Source: an uncultured Granulosicoccus sp.
GTDB taxonomy: Bacteria; Pseudomonadota; Gammaproteobacteria; Granulosicoccales; Granulosicoccaceae
Length of the DNA: 64,000 nucleotides
Assembly: GCA_947499955.1 (NCBI GenBank)
Contig: CANMQI010000006.1
Coordinates: forward strand, 248,001 to 312,000
Reading direction: 5' to 3'
Made by a program: the position numbers and the translations under genes. A model generated the notes under the pieces. The model had not been told where the DNA came from. It was given only the letters and a program-made list of their open reading frames with translations, and did not search any database. Positions 18,704 to 31,599 of this stretch are shown piece after piece; position 1 is the stretch's first letter; every line of letters begins with the position of its first letter.

Positions 18704-18880
18704 GGCAGTCTCCCAACCTCGGACAGTCAACGTGAAGCGTCAGGACTCTGACTATTCACGACTAGATGCCAATACTATGACAGTCGGGGTAGTACGCGAA
18801 TCTGATTTGCCTGTAGCTGCGTGGCAAATCACAGTCGACAAGCTGGAAATGTCGGCTGTTGCTCATTGGACAGCGCGGGC

Positions 18881-19498
18881 TCAGCTGCCCCAGTGGCGCG
18901 GGGATCCGGTATCCATATGAACGAAATTGGAGTTGCTGTAGAGACCGACACCGCCGGCTTGCATATCCCTGGCGGCCTTGTGCAACGTGTCTACCGGAAC
19001 GCCGGGAATGTAGATATCTGCAGCACGCCCTTCCATATGCAGACTGAACTTGGCCACGCCTGGCGAGCGTCGACGAAGCTTGGCATTGGTCTCGGGAGTT
19101 CGATAGCCTGACAGGATATGAACGGGCTCATCGGTGCCCAGCGCCATCTGCACACGCAAAAGCTGATCGAACAAAGCCGTATCCATGTCGATGGAGGCAT
19201 TGGCACGCCTGTCACGCATCAGATGGTTCAGCTGCTGGATGTTTTCATCGATGTAAATGCCATGCGTGAAATACACGACATTCAGTTTTTCCCAGGTGTG
19301 AGCATTGACCAGGCTGATCCTGCGGGATGCTTTCGGGTCGAGCTCCTGCGTCGGCGCCGCAAACGCCTGACCGGTCATCGCTGTGCTCAACGCCGTCCCC
19401 ATCAGGGTACTCGAGCCGGCAGCCAGCCCCATTGCTCCAGCCCTCTTCAGGAACGATCTTCTGGGAGAAGCTGACTTTTTTTCTTGTTTGGGCATCAT
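18881..19498 (-). CDS. DUF882 (YcbK-like) peptidase, Tat-exported
   Basis: 205 residues with a twin-arginine signal (SPRRSFLKRAGAMG) and a DUF882/peptidase M15 fold. Zinc-site motifs are SLHMEGRAADIYI (H...D) and FVHMDTG near the C-terminus, and LSGYRTPETNAKLR is conserved. Homologues such as E. coli YcbK (MepK) are murein endopeptidases that cut meso-DAP crosslinks during cell-wall growth. The start is uncertain: ATG 19498, ATG 19495 or GTG 19510 are all in frame and none has a clear ribosome site. Confidence 0.85.
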   Translation of the reverse strand: MMPKQEKKSASPRRSFLKRAGAMGLAAGSSTLMGTALSTAMTGQAFAAPTQELDPKASRRISLVNAHTWEKLNVVYFTHGIYIDENIQQLNHLMRDRRANASIDMDTALFDQLLRVQMALGTDEPVHILSGYRTPETNAKLRRRSPGVAKFSLHMEGRAADIYIPGVPVDTLHKAARDMQAGGVGLYSNSNFVHMDTGSPRHWGS

Positions 19499-19670
19499 AG
19501 GACTCAACACACTTCACTGCCTACTACACGGAACGATTTCAACAGCTTTTCAAACGCCAGTACTGTCAAATGCACGGAGTATTGTGCCATAGATAACTCA
19601 GGCAACAGCGCGACCTGATACGCATGAACAAACGTTCACGTGTCGACAGGCTCGCACTCCGAGGCAGCAA

Positions 19671-20143
19671 TCAGATGTAACTGACTTCGAGGATTTCGTA
19701 TTCTCTGATCCCCTTGGGAGTCGTCACGGCGACCTCGTCACCCTGCTCCTTGCCAATCAATGCCTTCGCTACCGGCGATCCCACACTGATACGGCGTGCC
19801 TTCAGATCGGCCTCGTCATCACCGACGATCTGATAGGTGATTTCTTCGTCGGTGTCCAGGTCCAGCAGCTTCACGGTCGTACCGAATACAACCTTGCCTG
19901 ACTTGGGCAGGGCCGTCACGTCGATCACCTGTGCAGTAGACAGTTTGGCTTCGATCTCCTTGACACGTCCTTCAATGAAACTCTGCTGATCGCGCGCTGC
20001 ATGGTACTCGGCGTTCTCTTTCAGATCACCGTGCTCGCGAGCTTCGGCAATGGCCTGTATGACCCGAGGACGTTGCACACCCTTCAGATCGGCCAGTTCT
20101 TCGCGCAGCAGCGTCTCGCCGCGCTTGGTCATGGGTACCTTGA

Positions 20144-20147
<4 letters not shown>
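19671..20147 (-). CDS. greA: Transcription elongation factor GreA
   Basis: 158 residues, the standard GreA length. The N-terminal coiled coil includes [21 protein letters not shown], the acidic tip that enters the RNA polymerase secondary channel to stimulate cleavage of backtracked RNA. The C-terminal FKBP-like domain ends [16 protein letters not shown]. The start overlaps the carB stop (ATGA) and has GGAG upstream, so it is read as the last gene of carA-carB-greA, an arrangement common in Gammaproteobacteria. Confidence 0.97.
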
Positions 20148-23368
<3,221 letters not shown>

Positions 23369-23397
23369 TGGTAGAGACCGTTAGTCGAAGAACCGCT

Positions 23398-24585
23398 TTA
23401 CGCGGCAGGTAGCAGCTTCAGGAAATCGTCGAAGAGCTCGACCACATCGTGCGGTCCGGGGCTCGCTTCAGGATGCCCCTGAAAACCCAGAGCGGGGACG
23501 TCGAGTCGGCGAATACCCTGCAATGAGTTGTCGAACAGCGAGACATGTGTGATGGCCAGCGTATTGTCGAGTGAATCCGCATCAACCGCAAAACCATGAT
23601 TCTGGCTGCTGATCATGACGCGTCCACTTTCCTTGTCGAGCACCGGGTGGTTGGCACCGTGATGACCGAATTTCATCTTGACGGAACGCGCACCCGAGGC
23701 CAGAGCCAGCAGCTGATGGCCCAGACAGATGCCGAATGTCGGCAGTTTGTCAGCCAGCAACTCACGAATCGTGTTGATCGCGTAATCGCAGGGTTCCGGA
23801 TCGCCGGGGCCATTCGACAGAAACAGGCCATCCGGATTCAGCTCGCGAATCTGGGCGGCGCTCCAGGTAGCCGGCACGACCGTGACCGAACAGCCTCGAT
23901 CGATGAACAGACGCAGGATGTTGAGCTTGACACCGAAATCCATGGCGACGATGTGCCGACCGGGCAAGACCTTTGGCAGGTCCTCGTCAGCCACCGGGTC
24001 GAGCGACCAGGTCCCTTCAGTCCACTGGTAGGGCTCCTTGCAGCTGACTTCCTTCGCCAGGTCCATACCGGCCAGACCGGGAAATCCACGAGCAGCGGCC
24101 AGAGCCTTGTCGATTGCCTGCGCACGCCCGTCTTCGGTATCCAGTTCAGGGCCTGCCAGGATGCAACCGTTCTGCGCGCCCTTGTCACGTAACAATCGCG
24201 TCAGCGCCCGGGTGTCGAGGTTGCTGATGGAAACGACACGGTGCTGTTCAAGAAAGGCCTCGAGGCTCTGCTCTGCGCGAAAATTACTGTGCAGTCGGGG
24301 CAGATCGCGGATGACCAGGCCCGTACAGAAAACGGAGGCCGACTCCATGTCCTGGGAATTGGCGCCGGTGCTGCCAATATGCGGATAAGTCAAGGTGACT
24401 ATCTGCTTCGCATAGGAGGGGTCTGTCAGGATTTCCTGATAGCCCGTCATGGCGGTATTGAAAACGACTTCACCCACTGACAGACCATCAATGCCAATGG
24501 CATTTCCGTCAAAACAGGTGCCGTCGGCGAGTACTAGGATGGCAGGTCGGGACACGGCGTATGAAGGTTCCAGCGTTGCGCACAC
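23398..24585 (-). CDS. carA: Carbamoyl-phosphate synthase small subunit
   Basis: 395 residues. The N-terminal CPSase small-chain domain is [14 protein letters not shown]...[21 protein letters not shown]. The C-terminal class I glutamine amidotransferase has the catalytic Cys in [16 protein letters not shown] and the His-Glu pair in [13 protein letters not shown]. It supplies ammonia from glutamine to CarB. The start at 24585 is a GTG without a clear ribosome site. An in-frame GTG about 10 codons later (before SRPAILVL) is possible and would bring the length nearer to the usual 380. Confidence 0.96.
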   Translation of the reverse strand: MCATLEPSYAVSRPAILVLADGTCFDGNAIGIDGLSVGEVVFNTAMTGYQEILTDPSYAKQIVTLTYPHIGSTGANSQDMESASVFCTGLVIRDLPRLHSNFRAEQSLEAFLEQHRVVSISNLDTRALTRLLRDKGAQNGCILAGPELDTEDGRAQAIDKALAAARGFPGLAGMDLAKEVSCKEPYQWTEGTWSLDPVADEDLPKVLPGRHIVAMDFGVKLNILRLFIDRGCSVTVVPATWSAAQIRELNPDGLFLSNGPGDPEPCDYAINTIRELLADKLPTFGICLGHQLLALASGARSVKMKFGHHGANHPVLDKESGRVMISSQNHGFAVDADSLDNTLAITHVSLFDNSLQGIRRLDVPALGFQGHPEASPGPHDVVELFDDFLKLLPAA

Positions 24586-24731
24586 AAAAACGGAGAAAAC
24601 TGCTTTCCAAGCCAGATTTCCCCGCCGCTAAATTTCTCTAATAATACTTGTTGATCGCACCACTTGTCCAGTCACCTTTCTGGTGACGCGCAGGAATACT
24701 GCAGGAAGCAAGGTCCCGAGAGCGGCATGCC

Positions 24732-25787
24732 TCAGCCAACACGCGCAAAGCGTATCACACCGTCGTGCGTCGATCGTTCCAGCCATCCAAGCTGCTCCAG
24801 ATAATGCAGATGCGCCAGACTTTCACCCAACGCAAATGAGGTTTGCTGGGCATCCAGCTCGCGTTTGAACAGCACGGCGAACATGTCGAAGGCGGACGCC
24901 GGCTCTACACAGGCCTGCCAGACCTCCTCCAGACGCTGTTCGTGATGCTTTTCGAGCGCTGCAATTCGGGCGTGCAGTCCACGAAATGGCAGACCGTGGG
25001 AAGGCAGGACCAGCGTATCGGTCGGCAACTGCTTCAGAGTGTCCAGGGTCGCCAGAAAACTGTGCAACGGGTTCTGGTCCTGCAACCGCGGCATGACACT
25101 GACGTTGGGCGAGATACTCGGCAGTATCTGATCAGCGGCAATCAGCACATGATCCCGTTCGCGATACAGCATCAGCATGTCCGGTGCATGACCCCGACCC
25201 ACCAGGATGGTGTAGGTTTCGCCCCCCAGGTCCACTTGCTGGCCTTCGCGCAGAAAGGTCCATTCAGCCTCCGCAGGCGGCGGGTTCACGATGAGACGGT
25301 AGGTGTTGGCATTGTTTCGCACCCGGTCCACCTGAGTTGCCGTCAGGCCGTTGGCGGCATACCAGCCGGCGTAGTGCTCACCGTATGTCTCATTGTCGAT
25401 ACCACAAAGTGTACGTGACAACTCGACTTCCACGGCACTACCATAAAGGCGACTACCGGCTTGCGCAAACCAGGCTGCCAGACCTGCGTGATCAGGATGA
25501 AAGTGAGTGACAAGCAGGCTCTCCGGTGGGGTCGAGATCGAATCCTCCCCTGCCTGACCGAAGTGCAACTGCCACTGCTCGCGGCTGCGTGCCATGGCCA
25601 CTCCGGTATCCACCAGCACCTGATTGCCAGGCTCACCCAGTAGCCAGCAGTTCACATGATCCAGCGCAAACGGCAAGGGCAGACGTTGCCAGCGGATGTT
25701 CTCGCACACCACACGGCTTTCATGAGGCTCTGGCGAGTCATGGAACACAAAATCGATACCGCTCGCAGCCGCGCGATTCGCACTCAT
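24732..25787 (-). CDS. Metallo-beta-lactamase-fold hydrolase
   Basis: 351 residues. Zinc ligand motifs are THFHPDHAGLAAW (HxHxDH), GRGHAPDML, LIAADQILP and LVLPSHGLPFRG. The C-terminal 60 residues look helical and winged-helix-like, as in LACTB2-type proteins. Substrate unknown; LACTB2 relatives are RNA endonucleases, others are thioesterases. The start overlaps the parE stop (ATGA), so it is co-transcribed with parE. Confidence 0.85.
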   Translation of the reverse strand: MSANRAAASGIDFVFHDSPEPHESRVVCENIRWQRLPLPFALDHVNCWLLGEPGNQVLVDTGVAMARSREQWQLHFGQAGEDSISTPPESLLVTHFHPDHAGLAAWFAQAGSRLYGSAVEVELSRTLCGIDNETYGEHYAGWYAANGLTATQVDRVRNNANTYRLIVNPPPAEAEWTFLREGQQVDLGGETYTILVGRGHAPDMLMLYRERDHVLIAADQILPSISPNVSVMPRLQDQNPLHSFLATLDTLKQLPTDTLVLPSHGLPFRGLHARIAALEKHHEQRLEEVWQACVEPASAFDMFAVLFKRELDAQQTSFALGESLAHLHYLEQLGWLERSTHDGVIRFARVG

Positions 25788-27676
25788 ATCTGCACGTCAG
25801 CCAGATCACCCTTGTTCTCCAGCCAGCGCTTGCGATCGCCTGCGCGCTTCTTCGCCAGCATCATGTCCATGGTCTGGTTGGTATCATCACCATCACTGAT
25901 GGTCAGGCGGATCAGGCGTCGGGTATCCGGGGCTACAGACGTTTCACGCAGCTGCATTGGATTCATCTCTCCCAGCCCCTTGAAGCGGGTGACACTGACC
26001 TTGCCCTTGAGCTTCTCCGCCTCGATGCGCGCCATGATTCCCATGCGTTCATCGTCATCCACGGCATAGAAAACGGCCTTGCCCACATCGATACGAAACA
26101 ACGGCGGCATGGCCACATAGACATGTCCCTGCTGTACCAGAGCGCGAAAATGCCTGACAAACAAGGCGCACAGCAAGGTGGCGATATGGGCCCCATCCGA
26201 ATCGGCGTCAGCCAGAATGCAGATCTTGCCATAGCGCAGCTTGCTCAGATCTTCCGTCCCCGGATCCATGCCGATGGCCACGGAGATGTCGTGCACTTCC
26301 TGCGAACCCAGAATCTGATCGATGTCTGCCTCCCAGGTATTCAGTATCTTGCCCCGTAGCGGCATGATTGCCTGGAAGGTTCGATCACGTGCCTGCTTGG
26401 CAGAGCCTCCGGCAGAATCTCCTTCCACCAGAAACAACTCGGTCAGATTGAGATCGGTAGAGGAGCAATCAGCCAGCTTGCCTGGCAAGGCCGGCCCGCT
26501 GGTGAGTTTCTTGCGCACCACCTTCTTGCCCGACCGCGCTCGCGCCTGCGCACTGGCGATGGCCAGCTGGGCAATCTGATCGCCGGTCTCCGAATGCTGA
26601 TTCAGCCACTGGGCCGTGTGATCCTTGACCACCCCGGAGATGAAGACGACACATTCGCGCGACGACAGTCGCTCTTTTGTCTGCCCGGAAAACTGCGGAT
26701 CCTCGAGTTTTACCGACAGCACATAGTTGACCTTGTCCCAGACATCCTCGGGAGCAATCTTCACACCCCGCGGCAGCAGATTGCGAATATCGGCAAATTC
26801 ACGAATGGCATCCGTCAGCCCGGTACGCAGGCCATTCACGTGTGTGCCGCCCTGAGCGGTGGGCACCAGGTTGACATAACTCTCATGTACACCTTCGCCA
26901 CCCTCAGGCAGCCAGACAACGGCCCAGTCTGCGGTTTCGGTACTCGACGTCATGCTGGCAGACAGGGGCTGTTCGGGCAGACGTTCGTAGCCTTCCACCG
27001 CACTGTTCAGATAATCAACCAGGCCATCTTCGTAGAACCATTCATCCTTCTCGCCGCTGGCTTCATCATGCAGCCTTACCCGTAACCGTGGGCACAACAC
27101 CGCCTTGGCCCTCAGCAGATGGCGCAGCCGACTCAGTGACATCTTGTCCGAGTCGAAATACTTCTTGTCCGGCCAGAAACGGATACGCGTACCGGTATTG
27201 CGCTGCCCTACCGTGCCGACCGGTTTCAGCTTGTCATCCACTTCGCCGTTCTTGAAGGTCGCCAGATACTCCTGCCCGGATCGCCGGATCGAGATCTCCA
27301 GCTTCTTCGACAAGGCATTGACCACCGAGACACCCACGCCGTGCAAGCCTCCGGAGAATCGATAGTTGTCATTGGAGAACTTGCCGCCGGCATGCAGGGT
27401 TGTCAGGATGACCTCCACGCCGGGCTTCTTCAGTTTCGGGTGCATATCCACCGGCATACCGCGCCCATCATCGATCACTTCCAGAGAACCGTCCTTGAAC
27501 AGGGTTACCCGAATGTCGGTGGCGTGACCCGCAAGGGCCTCATCCACACTGTTATCGATGACTTCCTGCGCCAGGTGGTTCGGCCGTTGGGTGTCGGTAT
27601 ACATACCGGGGCGTTTGCGGACCGGATCGAGCCCGCTGAGTACCTCGATCGACGAGGCGTTGTATTGTTCACTCAC
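25784..27676 (-). CDS. parE: DNA topoisomerase IV subunit B
   Basis: 630 residues, the ParE length (GyrB would be about 800). The GHKL ATPase has VIDNSVDEALAGHA, DDGRGMPVD and GGLHGVGVSVVNALS. The TOPRIM domain has ELFLVEGDSAGGSAKQARDR and LADADSDGAHIATLL. With ParC it unlinks daughter chromosomes. The start is GTG at 27676, opening MSEQYNASSIEVLSGLDPVRKRPGMY. parC is not in the window. It is divergent from the cnoX-like gene. Confidence 0.96.
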   Translation of the reverse strand: MSEQYNASSIEVLSGLDPVRKRPGMYTDTQRPNHLAQEVIDNSVDEALAGHATDIRVTLFKDGSLEVIDDGRGMPVDMHPKLKKPGVEVILTTLHAGGKFSNDNYRFSGGLHGVGVSVVNALSKKLEISIRRSGQEYLATFKNGEVDDKLKPVGTVGQRNTGTRIRFWPDKKYFDSDKMSLSRLRHLLRAKAVLCPRLRVRLHDEASGEKDEWFYEDGLVDYLNSAVEGYERLPEQPLSASMTSSTETADWAVVWLPEGGEGVHESYVNLVPTAQGGTHVNGLRTGLTDAIREFADIRNLLPRGVKIAPEDVWDKVNYVLSVKLEDPQFSGQTKERLSSRECVVFISGVVKDHTAQWLNQHSETGDQIAQLAIASAQARARSGKKVVRKKLTSGPALPGKLADCSSTDLNLTELFLVEGDSAGGSAKQARDRTFQAIMPLRGKILNTWEADIDQILGSQEVHDISVAIGMDPGTEDLSKLRYGKICILADADSDGAHIATLLCALFVRHFRALVQQGHVYVAMPPLFRIDVGKAVFYAVDDDERMGIMARIEAEKLKGKVSVTRFKGLGEMNPMQLRETSVAPDTRRLIRLTISDGDDTNQTMDMMLAKKRAGDRKRWLENKGDLADVQI

Positions 27677-27913
27677 GATTGGGAGGTTCTATTGGCTGTG
27701 GGTTTCTGCATAGTCGAGTCCGAGTCTTCCGGCAGTGGGCAGTCGGTCAGGCGCCGTCCGGCTGAAGTGTAGCGTATGCCTGTGGGGCTTGTGGAATCTC
27801 CGGGGTAGCGCTCTACAGCAATACACCGGTCGATAGCATCGCCCCAACCTTGAATTAACGCGAGCGAGACGACACACTTGCACCCATCCAAAACGAGCGA
27901 ATTGCAAAAACTC

Positions 27914-28804
27914 ATGGCCGACTCTCCCCATATCGTCCAACTCGACGAACAGAATTTCATGCAAGTGGTGGTGGAAGGCTCAGACCACACCCCGGTGCTG
28001 GTCGACTTCTGGGCCGACTGGTGCGGCCCCTGCAAGTCACTGATGCCGATTCTGGAAAAGCTGGCAATCGAATACAACGGCGCATTCGTTCTCGCCAAAC
28101 TCGATACCGAAGCCAATCCGGGTATTGCCCAGCAACTGGGCATCCGCAGCCTGCCCACTGTCAAGCTGTTCAAGGATCGTCAGCTGGTCAATGAATTCAT
28201 GGGTGCATTGCCGGAAAGCGAGGTTCGCGCCTTTCTCGAAGCCAACGTCGGCCCGGCACTGCCAGCTGAGGAGCCTGAAGAAGAAGCCGGTGACAACCGG
28301 GTGCTGAACGCCATGGCGCTGTTCGAACAGGGCCAGACAGAAGAAGCTCGCGCCCTGCTGCAAGAGGTGCAGGCCGATGAGCCGGAAAACCCCGAAGTCC
28401 TGCTGGCGCTGGGCCAGGTCTGTGTCAGCACCGGTGATCTGGATACGGCAGAGAGCTGCCTGAAGGCCCTGCCCGAAGCCGAGCGTGACGGCGCCCAGGC
28501 TCAGCGCCTGGCCGGCATCATCGAACTGTCTCGCGAAAGCGATAACAGTGACAGCCCCGCCGCCTTGCAGGCCGAACTGGAGAACAATCCGGGCAGCAGC
28601 GAGATCCGTTACAAGCTGGCCATTGCCGAATCACTGGCGGGCAATATCCAGAGTGCCATGGATCACTTGCTGAAACTGGTGCAGACCGACCCCGGATACA
28701 ACGAAGGCGCGCCGCGCGAAAAACTGCTGGCACTGTTCAAGGTACTGGGTGATGACCCACTGGTCGGCCAGTACCGGCGCAAGCTGTTTGCCTCATTGCA
28801 CTGA
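27914..28804 (+). CDS. cnoX: Thioredoxin-TPR co-chaperone, CnoX/YbbN family
   Basis: 296 residues from ATG 27914; an in-frame TTG at 27878 would add 12. The N-terminal thioredoxin domain has the active site FWADWCGPCKSLMP. A C-terminal TPR-like region follows (ALFEQGQTEEARALLQEVQADEPENPEVLLALGQ and further helical pairs). E. coli CnoX lacks the first active-site Cys, whereas here CGPC is intact, so redox activity is expected. The known role of the family is a holdase under chlorine stress that hands clients to GroEL/DnaK. Confidence 0.9.
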   Translation: MADSPHIVQLDEQNFMQVVVEGSDHTPVLVDFWADWCGPCKSLMPILEKLAIEYNGAFVLAKLDTEANPGIAQQLGIRSLPTVKLFKDRQLVNEFMGALPESEVRAFLEANVGPALPAEEPEEEAGDNRVLNAMALFEQGQTEEARALLQEVQADEPENPEVLLALGQVCVSTGDLDTAESCLKALPEAERDGAQAQRLAGIIELSRESDNSDSPAALQAELENNPGSSEIRYKLAIAESLAGNIQSAMDHLLKLVQTDPGYNEGAPREKLLALFKVLGDDPLVGQYRRKLFASLH

Positions 28805-28834
28805 TCATCAGAGGGCATTAAACCCCGGCAGATA

Positions 28835-28862
28835 TGCCGCGGCGGCTCTGCTCGCCGCGGCA
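28835..28862. terminator. Hairpin between convergent genes
   Basis: A perfect 10-bp GC-rich stem (TGCCGCGGCG / CGCCGCGGCA) with an 8-base loop lies in the 83-base gap between the cnoX and DUF2007 stops. The symmetric position suits a bidirectional terminator, although no T-tract follows on either strand. Confidence 0.5.
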
Positions 28863-28887
28863 ACAGCCCTGTCCGCACTGATTCACT

Positions 28888-29202
28888 TCACTCGGCCGGC
28901 CGTGACTGACCGCATTTCCAGCAAGCACCAAATTCCCGGCCCGCCCATTCACCGCAGTTGGCACACTGCCAGTCGCTCTCCGGCTGTTGCCGTGTCGCTT
29001 CGAAGTCCTGGATGATCAGCCGGGCACGCTCATCATGTTGCGTCTCGTCCAGCCACACACCGATGACCTCCGATGGTGGCAGCTCGCCGATGGCGCCGCT
29101 GAGATAGGAACCGGTGATACGCGTGCGAATGCCGCCTGCACGCAGCTCATCAACGACAAGCTGGGCCTCAACCAGATTCGCCGCGCTGTATATCAGCGGC
29201 AT
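28888..29202 (-). CDS. DUF2007 protein with C-terminal zinc ribbon
   Basis: 104 residues. The DUF2007 part is LIYSAANLVEAQLVVDELRAGGI...GELPPSEVIGVWLDETQHDERARLII, a ferredoxin-like fold also called putative signal-transducing. It is followed by a zinc ribbon with two Cys pairs (CANCGEW, CWKCGQ). Such proteins are widespread but their role is not known. Only 6 bases separate it from the ygfZ stop, so the two are probably co-transcribed. Confidence 0.8.
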   Translation of the reverse strand: MPLIYSAANLVEAQLVVDELRAGGIRTRITGSYLSGAIGELPPSEVIGVWLDETQHDERARLIIQDFEATRQQPESDWQCANCGEWAGREFGACWKCGQSRPAE

Positions 29203-29208
29203 GAAGGT

Positions 29209-30357
29209 TCAACCCGCATCCTGACGTGCCTCGCTCAGGGATGGCAGCTCATAAGGTAGATCAAGCGCACTCAGCTCATGCCCCTGAAACGTCAGAAGGC
29301 TGTCCGTGGTCGACACCTTGACGACCGCCAGCAACTCGATTTTCCCATCCGGGCCAGCCACGGCGTCAACCACGCGACCTGCCTCCTCATCGGTACCGGC
29401 AACCAGAGAGGCCCCCGGCGCTGGAATGGCCTGGCCTGTCTGGCAGGGTAGTGAAAAACGGCGCATATGGCGTTTCAGCTTACCCAGATACTGCATTCGT
29501 GCCACGATTTCCTGCCCGGGATAGCAACCCTTGGTAAAGCTGAGTCCGTCAACCAGTTGCAGGTTCAGCATCTGCGGTACGAACGCTTCCAGCACACCGG
29601 CCGTTATCGACGGCATGCCCGCCCTGATGTCACCCAGACGCCACAGCGCCGGCCCGGACTGCGGCAGTTGCGCACCGGCACGCCACAGTGCAATCTGCCG
29701 TGGAATATCCGCGATGTACAGATATCGCGCTCGCGAAGTACATCCGGATGCGGTCGCAGACGCGGTCGCAGATGCGGTCCCGGACTCGGTCCCGGACTCG
29801 GTCCCGGACGTGGACCCAGACTCGGTCCCGGCAAAGTCGTGCCAACGGATCAGCTGCCCCTCGGCACTGCTCGCCGCCTCCATCACACCCCCCGGCAGAG
29901 CCCCGATGATGTCAGCCAACGGCCCCGGGTTTCCATCGCTGGCAAGCAGAACGCCCGTGCAGGCCCAGTCCTTGCGTTCCGTGACTGTCACTTTCGCTCG
30001 CATGATGAACATGGACAAGCGCTTTACAAAACCTTCTCTGACGTCGTCGGGAATCAGCAGGCGATAACCATCCTCCAGCCCCACAATGACCGGCAGAGCC
30101 AGTAGCCGCCCCTTGGGCGTGCAATAGCCTGTCACCTGCGCTCGCATGGGCGATATCTTCTTCAGATCGTTACTGAACTGCCCTTGCAGAAACGAGGTTG
30201 CATCCTCCCCGGTAATATCCACAACACATAACGATGACAGATCCACCAATTGTGGTTGTGACTCTGCATCGACCGATACACAGGCACCTTGCTCGTGCAA
30301 GGTAGCTGTCTTGTCCATGCCTGCCAGAATCAGGGCCTCAGCCCATTGATTACCCAT
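29209..30357 (-). CDS. ygfZ: Folate-binding protein YgfZ, with low-complexity insert
   Basis: 382 residues, a GcvT-like fold. Early motif FLQGQFSNDLKKI and the diagnostic KGCYPGQEIVARMQYLGKLKRH near residue 280. YgfZ helps folate-dependent maturation or repair of 4Fe-4S proteins. Residues about 177-205 are a Ser/Gly/Thr-rich insert (GTESGSTSGTESG...) encoded by seven 12-bp repeats at 29746-29829. E. coli YgfZ is about 326 residues, so the insert accounts for part of the excess. The start has AGGAATTG upstream. It is divergent from the SDHAF4-like gene, whose product also acts in respiratory enzyme assembly. Confidence 0.9.
   Translation of the reverse strand: MGNQWAEALILAGMDKTATLHEQGACVSVDAESQPQLVDLSSLCVVDITGEDATSFLQGQFSNDLKKISPMRAQVTGYCTPKGRLLALPVIVGLEDGYRLLIPDDVREGFVKRLSMFIMRAKVTVTERKDWACTGVLLASDGNPGPLADIIGALPGGVMEAASSAEGQLIRWHDFAGTESGSTSGTESGTESGTASATASATASGCTSRARYLYIADIPRQIALWRAGAQLPQSGPALWRLGDIRAGMPSITAGVLEAFVPQMLNLQLVDGLSFTKGCYPGQEIVARMQYLGKLKRHMRRFSLPCQTGQAIPAPGASLVAGTDEEAGRVVDAVAGPDGKIELLAVVKVSTTDSLLTFQGHELSALDLPYELPSLSEARQDAG
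29746..29829 (-). repeat. Seven 12-bp tandem repeats inside ygfZ
   Basis: Seven imperfect in-frame units of the type GGACTCGGTCCC on the plus strand encode a Ser/Thr/Gly/Glu/Ala-rich loop. Two adjacent units are identical (29782-29805). Copy-number change would keep the frame, so this could be a length-variable surface loop. Confidence 0.85.
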
Positions 30358-30490
30358 TGGAACAATTCCTAATCATTTTAATCACAGATAAATCGGCACA
30401 TTACTCGTATTGAGAAGAAATTAGCCGTATTCCCTTGCTACTATTGTGGCAATTGCCGAGCGATAGACACATTCACTGCGTGATCCTGCT

Positions 30491-30721
30491 ATGACAACAC
30501 CCGGAAAAGACCGTTCGACACTCGAAAAAAGCGTGGAAAAACGCTCGTCTGCCGATGATGTAACCCCTCTCGCAAGACCGGAAAATCATGAGCATGTTGC
30601 TCAGGATGCCACCGCTCCCGACCTTCCTGCAGAACGTCCACCGGAATCCGGTGGTCAAGCTGGCCTTGAACCCACCCGCTATGGTGATTGGGAGAAAAAA
30701 GGCCGCTGCACCGATTTCTGA
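30491..30721 (+). CDS. SDHAF4-like succinate dehydrogenase assembly factor (DUF1674)
   Basis: 76 residues. The C-terminus GLEPTRYGDWEKKGRCTDF is the hallmark DUF1674/SDHAF4 motif; the N-terminal 50 residues are disordered-looking. In mitochondria and alphaproteobacteria, SDHAF4 binds the flavinylated SdhA and promotes its joining to SdhB. Here the gene sits 89 bases upstream of sdhC in the same direction, which fits that role. The ATG has no strong ribosome site. The overlapping frame at 30588-30809 was judged a shadow. Confidence 0.85.
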   Translation: MTTPGKDRSTLEKSVEKRSSADDVTPLARPENHEHVAQDATAPDLPAERPPESGGQAGLEPTRYGDWEKKGRCTDF

Positions 30722-30810
30722 ACCCGACGACAATCTCTCTTTTCGAAGAGTGAAAGTAACATTTTTATTCGGCGATTTACCGCCATCGAGCAACATACTG
30801 GAACCCTGAT

Positions 30811-31197
30811 ATGGCCTGGAACGATACCCGCCCTCTTTCCCCGCATCTGCAGCATTACAAGTTGCCGTTCACCGCTCTCCTGTCAGTTGCCCATCGCGCA
30901 ACCGGTATAGTCAACAGCCTTGCCATCGTATTGCTGGTGCTGCTTATTGCAAGCGCTGCAGGTACACCAGAGAGTCATGGGTTCATGTCCGGCATTGCCA
31001 CTTCCTGGTTTGGCAAGCTGGTGTTGTTCGGCTTTACCCTCACACTCTACTACCACATGGCGAACGGTATCCGACACCTGTTCTGGGACGTCGGACGTGG
31101 ATTCGATGTCGAAGTCGCGAAAAAATCCGGCAAGGTCTGTCTGGTGGCCGCCGGTGTACTTTCCGTCATAACCTGGTTGGTGGCACTAGCAGCATGA
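30811..31197 (+). CDS. sdhC: Succinate dehydrogenase cytochrome b556 subunit
   Basis: 128 residues. Family motifs RPLSPHLQHYKLPFTALLSVAHRATG (quinone-site Ser/Arg) and YYHMANGIRHLFWD, with the heme-ligand His region. Three membrane segments near residues 30-50, 65-85 and 105-125. It anchors complex II in the inner membrane. GGAAC precedes the ATG and the stop overlaps sdhD. Confidence 0.95.
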   Translation: MAWNDTRPLSPHLQHYKLPFTALLSVAHRATGIVNSLAIVLLVLLIASAAGTPESHGFMSGIATSWFGKLVLFGFTLTLYYHMANGIRHLFWDVGRGFDVEVAKKSGKVCLVAAGVLSVITWLVALAA

Positions 31198-31577
31198 GCA
31201 ATTACAGAACTCCACTGAAAAACGTCAAGGGACTCGGATCTGCCAAGGAAGGAACCAGTCATTTCTGGGCGCAGCGCGTAACCGCCATTGCCCTGGTACC
31301 ACTGGTCCTGTGGCTCGGTTTTTCCGTAGCAGCATTACCGGGCATGGATTACGTCGCCATTCGCGAATGGCTGTCTCAACCTTTCAACGCCATCGTGATG
31401 ATTCTGTTCATGATCGCCGGCTTCTACCACGCCCGCCTCGGACTTCAAGTCGTTATCGAAGACTACATCGGACCACACGGGCCACGCACTGCAGCCATCA
31501 TCGCTGTGAATTTTGCAGCCGCTGCTCTCGGCGTAACGGGTGTTTTCTCCGTGCTGCGCATCGCACTGGCCTCTTGA
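31194..31577 (+). CDS. sdhD: Succinate dehydrogenase membrane anchor subunit
   Basis: 127 residues. KNVKGLGSAKEGTSHFWAQR at the N-terminus and FYHARLGLQVVIEDYI with the conserved His/Tyr around heme and quinone sites. Three predicted membrane helices. It starts with an ATGA overlap on sdhC and lies 22 bases before sdhA. Confidence 0.95.
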   Translation: MSNYRTPLKNVKGLGSAKEGTSHFWAQRVTAIALVPLVLWLGFSVAALPGMDYVAIREWLSQPFNAIVMILFMIAGFYHARLGLQVVIEDYIGPHGPRTAAIIAVNFAAAALGVTGVFSVLRIALAS

Positions 31578-31599
31578 CTGGTATCACTGACAAGCAATT

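Noticed and set aside
29531-30067. Plus-strand ORF across the ygfZ repeats with Asp-Ala-Val-Pro repeats
   Set aside because: Opposite-strand shadow of ygfZ kept open by the 12-bp repeat.
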